NCBI RefSeq assembly: GCF_028583545.1
Contig: NZ_CP087106.1
Location: forward strand, 124,001-188,000
Reading direction: 5' to 3'
DNA from: Methylobacterium sp. NMS14P
GTDB taxonomy: Bacteria; Pseudomonadota; Alphaproteobacteria; Rhizobiales; Beijerinckiaceae
DNA length: 64,000 bases
Part shown: piece by piece, positions 18,062-26,359 of the stretch
Numbering within the stretch: position 1 is the first letter of the stretch
Layout: each line of letters opens with the position of its first letter
The notes under the pieces: model-generated
What the model was told of the DNA's origin: nothing
Database searches by the model: none
What the model saw: only the letters and a program-made list of their open reading frames with translations
Translations under genes and position numbers: made by a program

Positions 18062-19150
18062 TCATCGGACCGCCTTCCGGTTCCAGACCCCGTCCTCCCG
18101 CATCATGTTCATCAGCAATCCTTCGCGCAGGCCGCGATCGGCGATGCGCAGGCGCTCCGAGGGGAACGCCCGGCGGATCGCCTCGAGGATCGCGCAGCCC
18201 GCGAGCACCAGATCGGCACGGTCGCGGCCGATGCAGGGGTTGTCGGCGCGCTGCTCGAGCCGCGTGTCGAGCAGGTCGTCGATGGCGGTCGAGACCGCGT
18301 CGTCGCTCATCCACAACCCGTCGACGCGCCGACGCTCGTAGCGGGCGAGCCGCAGATGCATCGCGGCGATGGTCGTCACGGTACCCGAAGTGCCGAGCAG
18401 GTGGAAATGCGGCGCCGTCGCCGCGGGGGCGGCCCGGAGCGCGAAGGCCGAGAGCTTCTCGGCCACCTCCTCGACCATGCCCTCGAACATCCGTCGGGTG
18501 ACCTCGGCGCCGCCGTGGCGCTCGGCCAGCGTCACCACGCCGACCGGAAGCGAATCCCAGGCCCGGATCCGCAGCGTCGGGTCGGTCGACGGGTTGGCGG
18601 CCGCGCCGTCCAGCCACGCGATCTCGGTCGAGCCGCCGCCGATGTCGAAGATGATGACCGATTCGGCCATCGGATCCGCGAGCGCCGCGCAGCCGGTGAC
18701 AGCGAGATAGGCCTCGGTCTGCCGGTCGACAATCTCGAGGTCGAGGCCGACGCCGCGGCGGACGCGTTCCACGAAGGCGCCGCCGTTGACCGCGAGGCGG
18801 CAGGCTTCGGTGGCGATGATCTTGGCCCGCTGCACCCCGCGGGCCTGCATCTTGGCCCGGCAGATCCGCAGGGCCTCGACGGTCCGCTCGATCGCCGCCT
18901 CGCTCAGGCGGTCGGACGTGCCGAGACCCTCGCCGAGGCGCACGATCCGCGAGAACGCGTCGATCACGCGGAAGCCGCTGAAGGTCGGCTCGGCGACCAG
19001 CAGGCGGCAGTTGTTGGTGCCGAGGTCGAGCGCCGCGTAGGCAGCGCGCCGACGCTCACGGCCCGGTATAGAAGCAGACGCTTGCGTCTGAAGCGGCACC
19101 GCGCCGGTCTGAATTCGGGACGGCGCGGCCGCGGCGGTCTCGTCCCTCAT
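18062..19150 (-). CDS. Ppx/GppA family phosphatase
   Basis: 362 residues from ATG at 19150. After a variable N-terminus of about 40 residues come the actin-like ATPase-fold motifs ALDLGTNNCRLLVAEP, TEACRLAVNG, IIFDIGGGSTEIAW and LLGTSGTVTTIAAMH. Members hydrolyse inorganic polyphosphate or pppGpp. Sequence alone does not separate the two, and the long C-terminal extension of full Ppx enzymes is absent. It is probably the first gene of a run with rlmE and the methyltransferase-like hypothetical. Confidence 0.9.
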   Translation of the reverse strand: MRDETAAAAPSRIQTGAVPLQTQASASIPGRERRRAAYAALDLGTNNCRLLVAEPTFSGFRVIDAFSRIVRLGEGLGTSDRLSEAAIERTVEALRICRAKMQARGVQRAKIIATEACRLAVNGGAFVERVRRGVGLDLEIVDRQTEAYLAVTGCAALADPMAESVIIFDIGGGSTEIAWLDGAAANPSTDPTLRIRAWDSLPVGVVTLAERHGGAEVTRRMFEGMVEEVAEKLSAFALRAAPAATAPHFHLLGTSGTVTTIAAMHLRLARYERRRVDGLWMSDDAVSTAIDDLLDTRLEQRADNPCIGRDRADLVLAGCAILEAIRRAFPSERLRIADRGLREGLLMNMMREDGVWNRKAVR

Positions 19151-19260
19151 CGGCGCGGCCGTCGATCCTTCGGGTCGGCCTTGAGCAGCGCGCTCGGCCT
19201 TTGTTGATCTGCGACCCTACAGGCTCGGCGGCGAACTGCAATGTCCCATCGCGGTCGCGG

Positions 19261-19734
19261 TCAGGCGACGGCCTTCATTGCGCTGGCCCGGCGCGGGATC
19301 GGCCGGAGAAGGCTCTTCACCTGCGAGTAGGGGCGGGGCCGGTTGATCACCTCGTCCAGCCGCGACCACAGCGTCTTCGGCGAGAACGGCTTGGCGATGA
19401 TCTCGTTGACGCCGAGCGTCACCGCCCGGTCGACCACGTTCCGGCGCGGCTGGGCCAGCATCAGGATGATCGGGATCGTGGGGCAGGGGGAGGTGGTCGG
19501 CGTCCGCGCCAGCCGGATGAACTCCTCGCCCGACAGGATCGACAGGTCCCAGTCGATGATGCTGATGTCGGGCTTGCTCTCGGCGAGCACGCCGAGCGCC
19601 TCGGCCCCGTCCGGCGCTTCGAGCACCCGCTTGATGCCGACTCGCATCAGCATGTCGCGCACGATTCGGCGGATGTAGAGACTCTCGTCGACCACAAGAG
19701 CGGAGAGATCGGGGAAAGTCGGTGTCGCGATCAT
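19261..19734 (-). CDS. Response regulator receiver protein (CheY-like, stand-alone)
   Basis: 157 residues from ATG at 19734. The receiver fold has the acidic pair Asp16-Glu17, the phosphoacceptor Asp61 (SIIDWDLS) and Lys115 (IAKPFSP). The usual Thr/Ser of strand beta-4 is absent: the segment reads PIILMLAQP. No output domain follows, only a basic tail with NRPRPYSQV, a C-terminal pattern I associate with a group of rhizobial single-domain regulators. No histidine kinase is adjacent. It may relay phosphate or act by protein contact. Loss of the Thr could alter the switching mechanism. Confidence 0.88.
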   Translation of the reverse strand: MIATPTFPDLSALVVDESLYIRRIVRDMLMRVGIKRVLEAPDGAEALGVLAESKPDISIIDWDLSILSGEEFIRLARTPTTSPCPTIPIILMLAQPRRNVVDRAVTLGVNEIIAKPFSPKTLWSRLDEVINRPRPYSQVKSLLRPIPRRASAMKAVA

Positions 19735-20048
19735 GGCCGGCCGGTTCTGCGGGGCGCGGGGCCGAGTCTAGCCGGACAGCCTTTGCGTTTCGCTAACGTA
19801 CTCCCTCGAATGAGAAAGGGTCGGCCGGGAGGCGGGGGCGGACTCCGTTGTTTGCCGCAAGAAAGTAACGAAACGGGCGCCTCTGGGCCAAGAAGGTCCT
19901 TGCGGTCAAGGCCCAATTGCGTCAGGACTGGGGCGTTATTCTTGGTTACCGCGACCTGGGGTAATGATAGTGCGGGGCGTGGGCTGTCTGGGATGGCGCG
20001 CACGCGGTATTCGAGACAAGGGCGGCGGACGGTTTTTGCGAGCTTTCT
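19735..20048. other. Intergenic region between the receiver gene and the cold-shock gene
   Basis: This 314-bp gap holds the divergent promoters of both genes and probably a long 5' leader for the cold-shock gene, as is common for csp mRNAs. A weak pair TTGCGT (near 19783) and TCGAAT at 17-bp spacing reads towards the cold-shock gene. The start codon is preceded only by GCGAGC, a poor ribosome site. I see no gene or RNA family in it. Confidence 0.35.
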
Positions 20049-20852
20049 ATGGGACGTGGTCGTGATTTCAGAGGGCCGCAGAAGCGCGGCTTCGACGAGA
20101 GTGGCGAGCCGAGATGGCCTGATCAGGCTCCCCCCAGCGGCGGATACGGCGGCGGCGGTGGTTTCGGCGGTGGCGGCGGTGGTTTCGGCGGGGGCGGTTT
20201 CGATCGCGGCCCGTCGCGTGGCGCGGCTCCGGTCGCGTCCGGGCCGGAGCGCGATGCGACGGTCAAGTGGTTCAACAAGGAGAAGGGCTTCGGCTTCGTC
20301 GAACTCGGCGACGGTTCGGGCGATGCCTTCCTCCACATCCGCGCTGTCGAGGCGGCCGGCCACGACGATCTGATGCCGGGCACCCGGCTGACGGTCACGA
20401 CGGCCCAGGGCCAGAAGGGCCCGCAGGTCACGAGCGTCACCAGCGTTGACACATCCACGGCCGAGGCGCCCGCGCCCCGGCGTGAGTTCCGTCCGCGCAC
20501 CGGCGGCTTCGGCGCTGGTGCCGGCGGCGGCTACGGTGATCGCGACCGCGGCGGCTACGGCGGCGGTGGTGGCGGCTACGGCGGCGGCGGTGGTGGCGGC
20601 TACGGTGGTGGCGGCGGTGGCCGTTCCGCCGGCGGCCCGTCGGTCGAGATGAGCGGGACCGTGAAGTGGTACGATCCCGCCAAGGGCTTCGGCTTCGTCT
20701 CGGTCAACGACGGCGGCAAGGACGTGTTCGTCCACCGCTCCGCTCTGTCCCGCGCCGGTCTCGATTCGCTCGCCGAAGGTCAGCAGGTCACGCTCGGCGT
20801 GGTCGAGGGCCAGAAGGGCCGCGAGGCCCAGAGCATCAACGTCGAGGATTGA
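20049..20852 (+). CDS. Double cold-shock-domain protein with Gly-rich linkers
   Basis: 267 residues from ATG at 20049. Cold-shock domain 1 is about residues 70-133 (TVKWFNKEKGFGFV, then AFLHI) and domain 2 about 201-265 (TVKWYDPAKGFGFV, then VFVHRS), so both RNP1 and RNP2 motifs are intact in each. Two Gly-rich segments (about 31-51 and 153-195) of GGYGGGGG type flank domain 1. The family binds single-stranded RNA or DNA and melts mRNA structure. The RGG/YGG-like linkers recall eukaryotic RNA-binding proteins and are unusual beside short bacterial Csp proteins. Two strong hairpins follow the gene. Confidence 0.93.
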   Translation: MGRGRDFRGPQKRGFDESGEPRWPDQAPPSGGYGGGGGFGGGGGGFGGGGFDRGPSRGAAPVASGPERDATVKWFNKEKGFGFVELGDGSGDAFLHIRAVEAAGHDDLMPGTRLTVTTAQGQKGPQVTSVTSVDTSTAEAPAPRREFRPRTGGFGAGAGGGYGDRDRGGYGGGGGGYGGGGGGGYGGGGGGRSAGGPSVEMSGTVKWYDPAKGFGFVSVNDGGKDVFVHRSALSRAGLDSLAEGQQVTLGVVEGQKGREAQSINVED

Positions 20853-20900
20853 GGATCACGCGGCGGTCTCTCTGCCGCCGCGATCCGCGCGAAGACTGCG

Positions 20901-20940
20901 AGGCGGCGGCTCCCTGCGGGGCCGCCGCCTTCCTCGTTTC
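20901..20940 (+). terminator. Terminator after the cold-shock gene
   Basis: A perfect 10-bp stem, AGGCGGCGGC (20901-20910) and GCCGCCGCCT (20921-20930), is followed by TCCTCGTTT. A first hairpin, GCGGCGG/CCGCCGC, lies at 20860-20881 directly after the stop codon. The pair is probably a double terminator. Confidence 0.7.
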
Positions 20941-20950
20941 GGGACGACCC

Positions 20951-21217
20951 ATGCGCCGCCTGCTGCTGTCCACGGCTCTGATGTTGCTCGCGGGGAGTGC
21001 CCGGGCGGAGGACTTCACGGGCTTCTACGCCGGGGTCAACGCCGGCTACGGCTGGGGACACGCGCGTGACGGCCGCGCCACGGGCCCGGCGCCCGGATCC
21101 GCCGCGGCCTCCACCAGACCGGATCCCGGGGCCGATCTCCCGCCGAGTGCCCGGAGCGCGGCCGTGGCGATCCGCAAGTCCGCGCGCGACGGAGCACCGG
21201 GAGCCGCCGGCTTCTGA
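20951..21217 (+). CDS. Short exported protein with outer-membrane-barrel-like N-terminus
   Basis: 88 residues from ATG at 20951, just after the terminator. Residues 1-19 are a clear signal peptide ending GSARA. The mature N-terminus, EDFTGFYAGVNAGYGWG, is the usual first beta-strand of Omp25-like eight-stranded outer-membrane proteins. The rest is Pro/Ala/Ser-rich and disordered, with no barrel. It is either a remnant of a barrel gene that lost its 3' part or a genuine small secreted protein. Position before the iron-type membrane operon may be chance, because that operon has its own promoter. Confidence 0.65.
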   Translation: MRRLLLSTALMLLAGSARAEDFTGFYAGVNAGYGWGHARDGRATGPAPGSAAASTRPDPGADLPPSARSAAVAIRKSARDGAPGAAGF

Positions 21218-21281
21218 GAACAGGCGCCGGGCGCGCTGGAGCACCGCCGCGCGCGGCGACGCCCCGTCCTAAACACCTCTT

Positions 21282-21310
21282 TTCACACTGGAATCGTTCC
21301 GGAATATAGG
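21282..21310 (+). promoter_or_regulatory. Promoter with internal inverted repeat, upstream of the DUF3649-PepSY-DUF3325 operon
   Basis: TTCACA (21282-21287), a 17-bp spacer and TATAGG (21305-21310) match the housekeeping consensus well. The spacer contains GGAA-TCG-TTCC (21290-21300), whose GAA-N3-TTC core resembles the centre of rhizobial iron-control elements bound by Irr. A regulator bound there would block RNA polymerase. The regulator is an inference. Confidence 0.5.
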
Positions 21311-21376
21311 CGTTGCGCCGCGGCCTCGGCCGCTGCTAGGTCGCGCCATGGGCTCACGGGAACGACAGGTGGCGCC

Positions 21377-21688
21377 ATGAGCGCCCGTACCATGCCGACG
21401 CTGGCCGATCGCGCGGCGGTCGCCGGGCGGGTGCTGCTCGCGACGCTCGGCGGCTACACGGTCGCAGCCCTGGCGAGCGCGCTGCTGGCCCTGATTCTTC
21501 CCCTTCCGCGGGCCGAGGCGGTCTCGGCCGGAACGCTGGCGAGCTTCGCCATCATGGCGGGCGCGGTGATCTGGGTGTTCGCGGCCCGCACCCTCGGCCG
21601 GGCGGCCCTGGTCCTCGGCCTGACGACGCTCCTGCTGACCGGCGCCCTGTGGCTCGCCGGCGCTTTCGCGCCCGGAGCGGTCGCTTGA
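21377..21688 (+). CDS. DUF3649 family small membrane protein
   Basis: 103 residues from ATG at 21377. Three hydrophobic helices (about residues 17-45, 52-70 and 74-98) make up nearly the whole protein, as in DUF3649 (annotated as iron transporter or iron uptake protein by context). It is translationally coupled to the PepSY gene by a TTGA overlap. The family recurs with PepSY-TM and DUF3325 genes beside siderophore receptors, so a role in a membrane complex handling iron is likely. No receptor gene is in this window. Confidence 0.8.
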   Translation: MSARTMPTLADRAAVAGRVLLATLGGYTVAALASALLALILPLPRAEAVSAGTLASFAIMAGAVIWVFAARTLGRAALVLGLTTLLLTGALWLAGAFAPGAVA

Positions 21689-23208
21689 GCCCGGCACGGA
21701 GCTTCCGCCAGGCGATGGCGTGGCTGCACACGTGGTCGGGCCTCGTGGTCGGCTGGGTGCTGTTCGCCATCTTCGTCACCGGCACCGCCAGCTATTACCG
21801 CACCGACATCTCGCAGTGGATGCGGCCGGAACTGTCCGCGACGGCCCCTGATCCGGCGGCCGCGGCGACGCGGGCCGGGGCGTTCCTGCGCCAGACCATG
21901 CCGGACGCGGCCGGCTGGTCGATCAAGCTGCCGAGCGCCGAGACCTCGGCCGTCGAGGTGTACTGGTGGCAGCATCCGGGCGGCCCGTTCCACCACGCGC
22001 TGCTCGATCCCGCCACGGGCGAGCCCGCGGGCGTCCGCGACACGCGCGGCGGCGAATTCCTGTACCGCTTCCACTTCGAGTTGAGCCTGCCGCCGATCTG
22101 GGGCCGCTGGATCGTGTCGGCCTGCGCCATGGTCCTGCTGATCGCGCTGATCTCCGGGATCGTGACGCACCGGCGCATCTTCGCGGACTTCTTCACCTTC
22201 CGGCGCGACCGCTCGGCGCAGCGCGGCTGGCTCGACGCCCACAACGTGGTCGGCGTGCTGGCGCTGCCCTTCCACCTGATGATCGTCTACACGGGCCTCG
22301 TCACCCTTTCGGCGATGCTGATGCCCTGGGGGCTGAAGGCCGTCTACGGCAACGACATGCTGCGCTACTACGCCGAGGCCGGCCTCGCGACGCCGGGCGC
22401 GGCCCCGGCCGGGCGCCCCGGCACGCCGCTGCCGCTCGGCGAGATCGTCGCCCGCGCCACGGCGGCCGGCGGGGAAGTGCCCGAGGTCATGCTCGTCTCC
22501 CATCCGGGCGATGCCGGCGCCACCGTGACGGCGTATTTCGAGGAGCCGCACGGGCTCGCGCACCTGCACCCGCAGATCGCCTACGCGGCCGATACCGGCG
22601 CGGAGATCGCCCGCGTCGGCGAGGCCGGCGCCGCGACCCGGACCGGGGCCGTGATGGCGGGACTGCACGAGGCGCACTTCGCCGCCGCGCCCCTGCGCCT
22701 CCTGTTCTTCCTCTGCGGCGTGATGGGCGCCGCCACGGTCGCGAGCGGCCTCGTGCTCTGGACCGTGGCGCGGGCGCCGAAGGGCGCGGATCCCGAGGGC
22801 TTCGGCCTGCGGCTCGTGCGGTTCCTCAACCTCGGCACCATCGCGGGTCTGCCGGTGGGCCTCGCCGCCTATCTCCTCGCGAACCGGTTGCTGCCCGACG
22901 GGCTCGGGGCCCGGGCGGACTGGGAGGTGCGCGCGTTCTTCGCCGCCTGGGTCGTCGCCGCCCTCGCCGCGGCCCTGTATCCGCGGCCGCGGGCGTGGTC
23001 GCTCGCCCTGGCCGTGCCGGCCTGCGCCTTCCTGGCGATCCCGCTGGTGGACGCGCTCCTCGTCGGTCAGCAGCGCTTCCTCGCCTTCGACGCCGCCCTG
23101 CTGGCCGTGGGCGTCACCCTCGGCCTCGGATCCTGGCTGGCGACCCGGCGAACGCTGGCGGCGGCGCGCCCCGCCGAGGCCAGCCTGTCACGGACGGTCG
23201 AAGCATGA
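21685..23208 (+). CDS. PepSY-associated TM protein (putative ferric-siderophore reductase)
   Basis: 507 residues if it starts at TTG 21685, which overlaps the DUF3649 stop. This fits the tight operon. The frame is open a little further upstream. The sequence opens RQAMAWLHTWSGLVVGWVLFA, the first of four or more membrane helices (others near 145-165, 195-220 and 340-365, then a cluster of C-terminal helices). A periplasmic PepSY-like region and conserved membrane-proximal His residues (for example FHLMIV, HEAHFAAAP) are typical of PiuB/FpvG-type proteins that reduce iron in siderophores. Biochemical role here is by homology only. Confidence 0.87.
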   Translation: MSPARSFRQAMAWLHTWSGLVVGWVLFAIFVTGTASYYRTDISQWMRPELSATAPDPAAAATRAGAFLRQTMPDAAGWSIKLPSAETSAVEVYWWQHPGGPFHHALLDPATGEPAGVRDTRGGEFLYRFHFELSLPPIWGRWIVSACAMVLLIALISGIVTHRRIFADFFTFRRDRSAQRGWLDAHNVVGVLALPFHLMIVYTGLVTLSAMLMPWGLKAVYGNDMLRYYAEAGLATPGAAPAGRPGTPLPLGEIVARATAAGGEVPEVMLVSHPGDAGATVTAYFEEPHGLAHLHPQIAYAADTGAEIARVGEAGAATRTGAVMAGLHEAHFAAAPLRLLFFLCGVMGAATVASGLVLWTVARAPKGADPEGFGLRLVRFLNLGTIAGLPVGLAAYLLANRLLPDGLGARADWEVRAFFAAWVVAALAAALYPRPRAWSLALAVPACAFLAIPLVDALLVGQQRFLAFDAALLAVGVTLGLGSWLATRRTLAAARPAEASLSRTVEA

Positions 23209-23552
23209 CATCCGCCGCGCTGATCCTCAGCCTGCTCCTGAGCTTCTCGGGCTTCGCGGCCCTGGCCCTCAGCCTCGACCGGCATCACCGGGCCGCCTAC
23301 CGCGTCGGCGTGCCGAAGGCGCGCGTCGGCAGCCTGCGGATGGCGGGCTGGTGCGGGCTCGGGCTCTCGTTCGCGGCGGCCGTCGCGGTGGCGGGCTGGA
23401 ATTTCGGCCCGGTGCAGTGGGTCGGGTCGCTGACCGGCTCCGCGCTGGCCGTGGTGGCGATCGTCGCCTATCGGCCGACCTGGCTGCGGACCGCGGCCCT
23501 GGCGGCGCTCCCGCTCGCGGCGGCGGCCGTTCCGCTCGCCCTGCTCGGCTGA
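23205..23552 (+). CDS. DUF3325 family small membrane protein
   Basis: 115 residues from ATG at 23205, in an ATGA overlap with the PepSY gene. Four hydrophobic segments (about 1-22, 44-63, 68-87 and 93-114) with a short basic loop, DRHHRAAYRV, match DUF3325. It is the third gene of the operon and has no soluble domain, so it probably works as a subunit of the PepSY protein complex. Confidence 0.8.
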   Translation: MTSAALILSLLLSFSGFAALALSLDRHHRAAYRVGVPKARVGSLRMAGWCGLGLSFAAAVAVAGWNFGPVQWVGSLTGSALAVVAIVAYRPTWLRTAALAALPLAAAAVPLALLG

Positions 23553-23858
23553 GCCGCCGCGCGGGCCTCCGGCGCGCACGGTGATTCGGCCAATCGTCCG
23601 AGCGGCTCGGCGGCCGCGCGTGGTGGAACGGGACGGGTCCGAGCCGGGAATTTTGCCCGCTCGCGATGACGCCGGGAAGCGCGTAGGATCGCCCCACTCG
23701 CGCACTGGCCAAAAGTCCACCTTGATTCGGCAGGCCAAAAGCCATTGGCTGCGAACAGAGCGGAAGCGGATGCGACCCCCACGATCGGTCGCTCGAGCGC
23801 CAGCTTAAGCCCAAGAGCCGCGGTTCGCGAGGCCGGGGCCCACGGAGGGAACATAGCC
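23553..23858. other. Intergenic region upstream of the aldehyde dehydrogenase gene
   Basis: 306 bp without a gene. It contains two direct copies of GGCCAAAAG (23707-23715 and 23733-23741), 26 bp apart, on one face of the helix within about 150 bp of the dehydrogenase start. They may be activator sites. I found no convincing sigma-54 or sigma-70 pair. Confidence 0.35.
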
Positions 23859-25382
23859 ATGAACAAGCCGGAATTCCTCGGCGACTCGAAGGTCAAGTCG
23901 CCCTTCTCGGCCCGCTACGACAACTTCATCGGCGGCCAGTGGGTCGCCCCCGCGGCCGGCCGCTACTTCGAGAACACCTCGCCGATCACCGGCAAGGTGG
24001 TGTGCGAGGTGGCCCGCTCCGACGCCCAGGACATCGAGAAGGCCCTCGACGCCGCCCATACCGCCAAGGAGGCCTGGGGCCGCACGGCGCCGGCCGAGCG
24101 CGCCCGCATCCTCCTCAAGATGGCCGACCGGATGGAGGAGAACCTCGATCTGATCGCGCTCGCCGAGACCTGGGACAACGGCAAGCCGATCCGCGAGACG
24201 ACGCACGCCGACATTCCGCTCGCCATCGATCATTTCCGCTACTTCGCCGGCTGCGTGCGGGCACAGGAAGGCTCGATCTCCGAGATCGACCACGACACGG
24301 TGGCCTACCACTTCCACGAGCCGCTGGGCGTCGTCGGCCAGATCATCCCGTGGAACTTCCCGATCCTGATGGCGGTGTGGAAGCTGGCTCCGGCGCTCGC
24401 TGCCGGCAACTGCGTGGTCCTGAAGCCCGCCGAGCAGACCCCGGCCTCCGTGCTGGTGCTGATGGAGATCATCGGCGATCTGCTGCCGCCGGGCGTGCTC
24501 AACATCGTCAACGGCTTCGGCCTCGAGGCGGGCAAGCCGCTCGCCTCGTCGCCGCGGATCGCCAAGATCGCCTTCACGGGTGAGACGACCACCGGCCGCC
24601 TCATCATGCAGTACGCGTCGCAGAACCTGATCCCGGTGACGCTGGAGCTCGGCGGCAAGTCGCCGAACATCTTCTTCGCCGACGTGGCGAACGAGGACGA
24701 CGACTTCTTCGACAAGGCCCTCGAGGGCTTCACGATGTTCGCCCTCAACCAGGGCGAAGTCTGCACCTGCCCGAGCCGCGCGCTCGTGCACGAATCGATC
24801 TACGACCGGTTCATGGAGCGCGCGGTGAAGCGCGTCGAGGCGATCACCCAGGGCTCGCCGCTGGATCCGGCCACGATGATCGGCGCCCAGGCGTCGGGCG
24901 AGCAGATGGAGAAGATCCTCTCCTACATCGACATCGGCCGGCAGGAGGGCGCGCAGCTGCTCACGGGCGGCGAGCGGAACGTCAAGGACGGCGAGTTCGC
25001 CGAGGGCTTCTACGTGAAGCCGACGGTGTTCCGCGGCCACAACAAGATGCGCATCTTCCAGGAGGAGATCTTCGGGCCGGTCCTGTCGGTCACGACCTTC
25101 AAGGACGACGCCGAGGCGCTCTCCATCGCCAACGACACGCTCTACGGCCTCGGCGCCGGTGTCTGGACCCGCGACGGGACCCGCGCCTACCGCTTCGGCC
25201 GGGCGATCCAGGCCGGCCGCGTCTGGACGAACTGCTACCACGCCTACCCGGCCCACGCGGCTTTCGGCGGCTACAAGCAGTCCGGCATCGGCCGCGAGAC
25301 CCACAAGATGATGCTCGATCACTACCAGCAGACCAAGAACATGCTGGTCAGCTACTCGGCCAAGAAGCTCGGGTTCTTCTGA
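23859..25382 (+). CDS. NAD-dependent aldehyde dehydrogenase (acetaldehyde dehydrogenase-like, AldB/ExaC type)
   Basis: 507 residues from ATG at 23859, with GGAGGGA upstream. Aldehyde dehydrogenase motifs are complete: [12 protein letters not shown], the LELGGK glutamate (Glu263) and the catalytic cysteine Cys302 in [11 protein letters not shown]. The VCTCPSR variant is typical of the AldB/ExaC branch that oxidises acetaldehyde and related short aldehydes to acids. A DUF779 gene lies 523 bp downstream, a partner often found with this branch. The gene ends at a textbook terminator, so the partners are a separate transcript. Confidence 0.94.
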   Translation: MNKPEFLGDSKVKSPFSARYDNFIGGQWVAPAAGRYFENTSPITGKVVCEVARSDAQDIEKALDAAHTAKEAWGRTAPAERARILLKMADRMEENLDLIALAETWDNGKPIRETTHADIPLAIDHFRYFAGCVRAQEGSISEIDHDTVAYHFHEPLGVVGQIIPWNFPILMAVWKLAPALAAGNCVVLKPAEQTPASVLVLMEIIGDLLPPGVLNIVNGFGLEAGKPLASSPRIAKIAFTGETTTGRLIMQYASQNLIPVTLELGGKSPNIFFADVANEDDDFFDKALEGFTMFALNQGEVCTCPSRALVHESIYDRFMERAVKRVEAITQGSPLDPATMIGAQASGEQMEKILSYIDIGRQEGAQLLTGGERNVKDGEFAEGFYVKPTVFRGHNKMRIFQEEIFGPVLSVTTFKDDAEALSIANDTLYGLGAGVWTRDGTRAYRFGRAIQAGRVWTNCYHAYPAHAAFGGYKQSGIGRETHKMMLDHYQQTKNMLVSYSAKKLGFF

Positions 25383-25416
25383 GTTTCTTCCCGGGTTAAC
25401 CCCCCGAGACAACTTC

Positions 25417-25444
25417 AGCCCCGGCCGCAAGGCTGGGGCTTTTT
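25417..25444 (+). terminator. Rho-independent terminator after the aldehyde dehydrogenase
   Basis: A 10-bp stem (25417-25426 with 25431-25440, one G-T wobble), a GCAA loop and five T residues lie 34 bp past the stop codon. Confidence 0.9.
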
Positions 25445-25463
25445 CGATCCCGGATCGCCCCGC

Positions 25464-25838
25464 TCAGTGGAGGCCGAGGCCGTGACCTTCGACCGGCGCG
25501 CTGACGATCGAGCCGGGGGGCATCGGCCCGGAATCGCCGCCGACGCTCGGCACGTCGTCCGGCGGGCCGTCCCGGCCGACCACGCCCATCGGGTTGTCGG
25601 TCGCGACGTCGGGATTTCCCGCGACGCGCCGCGCGTGCTGCACGAACAGGGGATGCCAGTGGGGCCGGACGCGGAGGACGACCGGCCCGGCGTCGGCTGG
25701 GCCGGCGAGACCGATCGGGGCCAGGACCAGGCAGGCGGCGCGTGTTCGAACCGACGTCGTGCGGGCTCCCCGTCCGCCGGGCGGTGACCGCCACCCTTCG
25801 CCGACACAATGCGCGACGCGACCGCTCGGGGCCGGCAT
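25464..25838 (-). CDS. Putative small secreted protein, no known family
   Basis: 124 residues if started at ATG 25838. The start is unsure because no ATG, GTG or TTG lies nearer the apparent signal peptide. Around residues 30-50 there is RTRAACLVLAPIGLAGPADAG, signal-like. The remaining 75 residues contain LRVRPHWHPLFVQHARRV and a Gly/Pro-rich tail ending GLGLH. Third codon positions are strongly G/C, as in neighbouring genes, supporting coding. It is convergent with the aldehyde dehydrogenase. The frame stays open to 26081, so an earlier start is possible though unlikely. Confidence 0.45.
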   Translation of the reverse strand: MPAPSGRVAHCVGEGWRSPPGGRGARTTSVRTRAACLVLAPIGLAGPADAGPVVLRVRPHWHPLFVQHARRVAGNPDVATDNPMGVVGRDGPPDDVPSVGGDSGPMPPGSIVSAPVEGHGLGLH

Positions 25839-25905
25839 CCGGCGCGCCGCGCAGTGGAAACCCGCCGGGAACGCCGCATATTCAGGCATCGCCAGGGAGG
25901 AGCAT

Positions 25906-26331
25906 ATGAGTTCGGACCAGATCACGGACGCCAATGTCGCCGAGCAGGCCGGCGTCGACGGGACACCCCTGCGGGTCACCGCCACCCCGGTGGCCCTCGC
26001 CCTGATCGAGGAGCTGCGGAGCGAGTACGGCCCGGTCATGTTCCACCAGTCGGGCGGCTGCTGCGACGGCTCCTCGCCCATGTGCTACCCGGTGGGCGAC
26101 TTCCTGGTGAGCGATGGCGACGTGAATCTCGGCACGGTGGGGGGCGCGGACTTCTTCATCAGCCGGTCCCAGTTCGAGGTCTGGAAGCACACGCACCTGA
26201 TCCTCGACGTGGTGCCGGGCCGCGGCGGCATGTTCTCGCTGGAGAACGGGCGGGAGAAGCGCTTCCATATCCGCTCGCGCCTGTTCTCCGAGGCGGAGAA
26301 CCGCGCGCTCGAGGGTGCGTGCAAGCTGTGA
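25906..26331 (+). CDS. DUF779 family protein
   Basis: 141 residues from ATG at 25906, with GGGAGGAG just upstream. The protein carries the DUF779 signature: HQSGGCCDGSSPMCYP, three cysteines near residues 52-60, then a VWKHTHLILDVVPGRGG segment. Members are usually adjacent to NAD-dependent acetaldehyde dehydrogenases, as here, and may bind metal or aid aldehyde handling. The function is not established. It starts a short operon with the AhpD-like and cupin genes 28 bp and less downstream. Confidence 0.9.
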   Translation: MSSDQITDANVAEQAGVDGTPLRVTATPVALALIEELRSEYGPVMFHQSGGCCDGSSPMCYPVGDFLVSDGDVNLGTVGGADFFISRSQFEVWKHTHLILDVVPGRGGMFSLENGREKRFHIRSRLFSEAENRALEGACKL

Positions 26332-26359
26332 GGACGGGACCAGCGGGGAGGGGGCTGCC

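Noticed and set aside
20140..20640. Clustered short repeats that could suggest CRISPR or a satellite
   Set aside because: They are in-frame Gly-codon repeats of the cold-shock protein linkers, without spacers or regular unit length.
23700..23745. Sigma-54 promoter before the aldehyde dehydrogenase
   Set aside because: No GG-N10-GC pair with the -24/-12 pattern could be placed. The GGCCAAAAG repeats do not fit.
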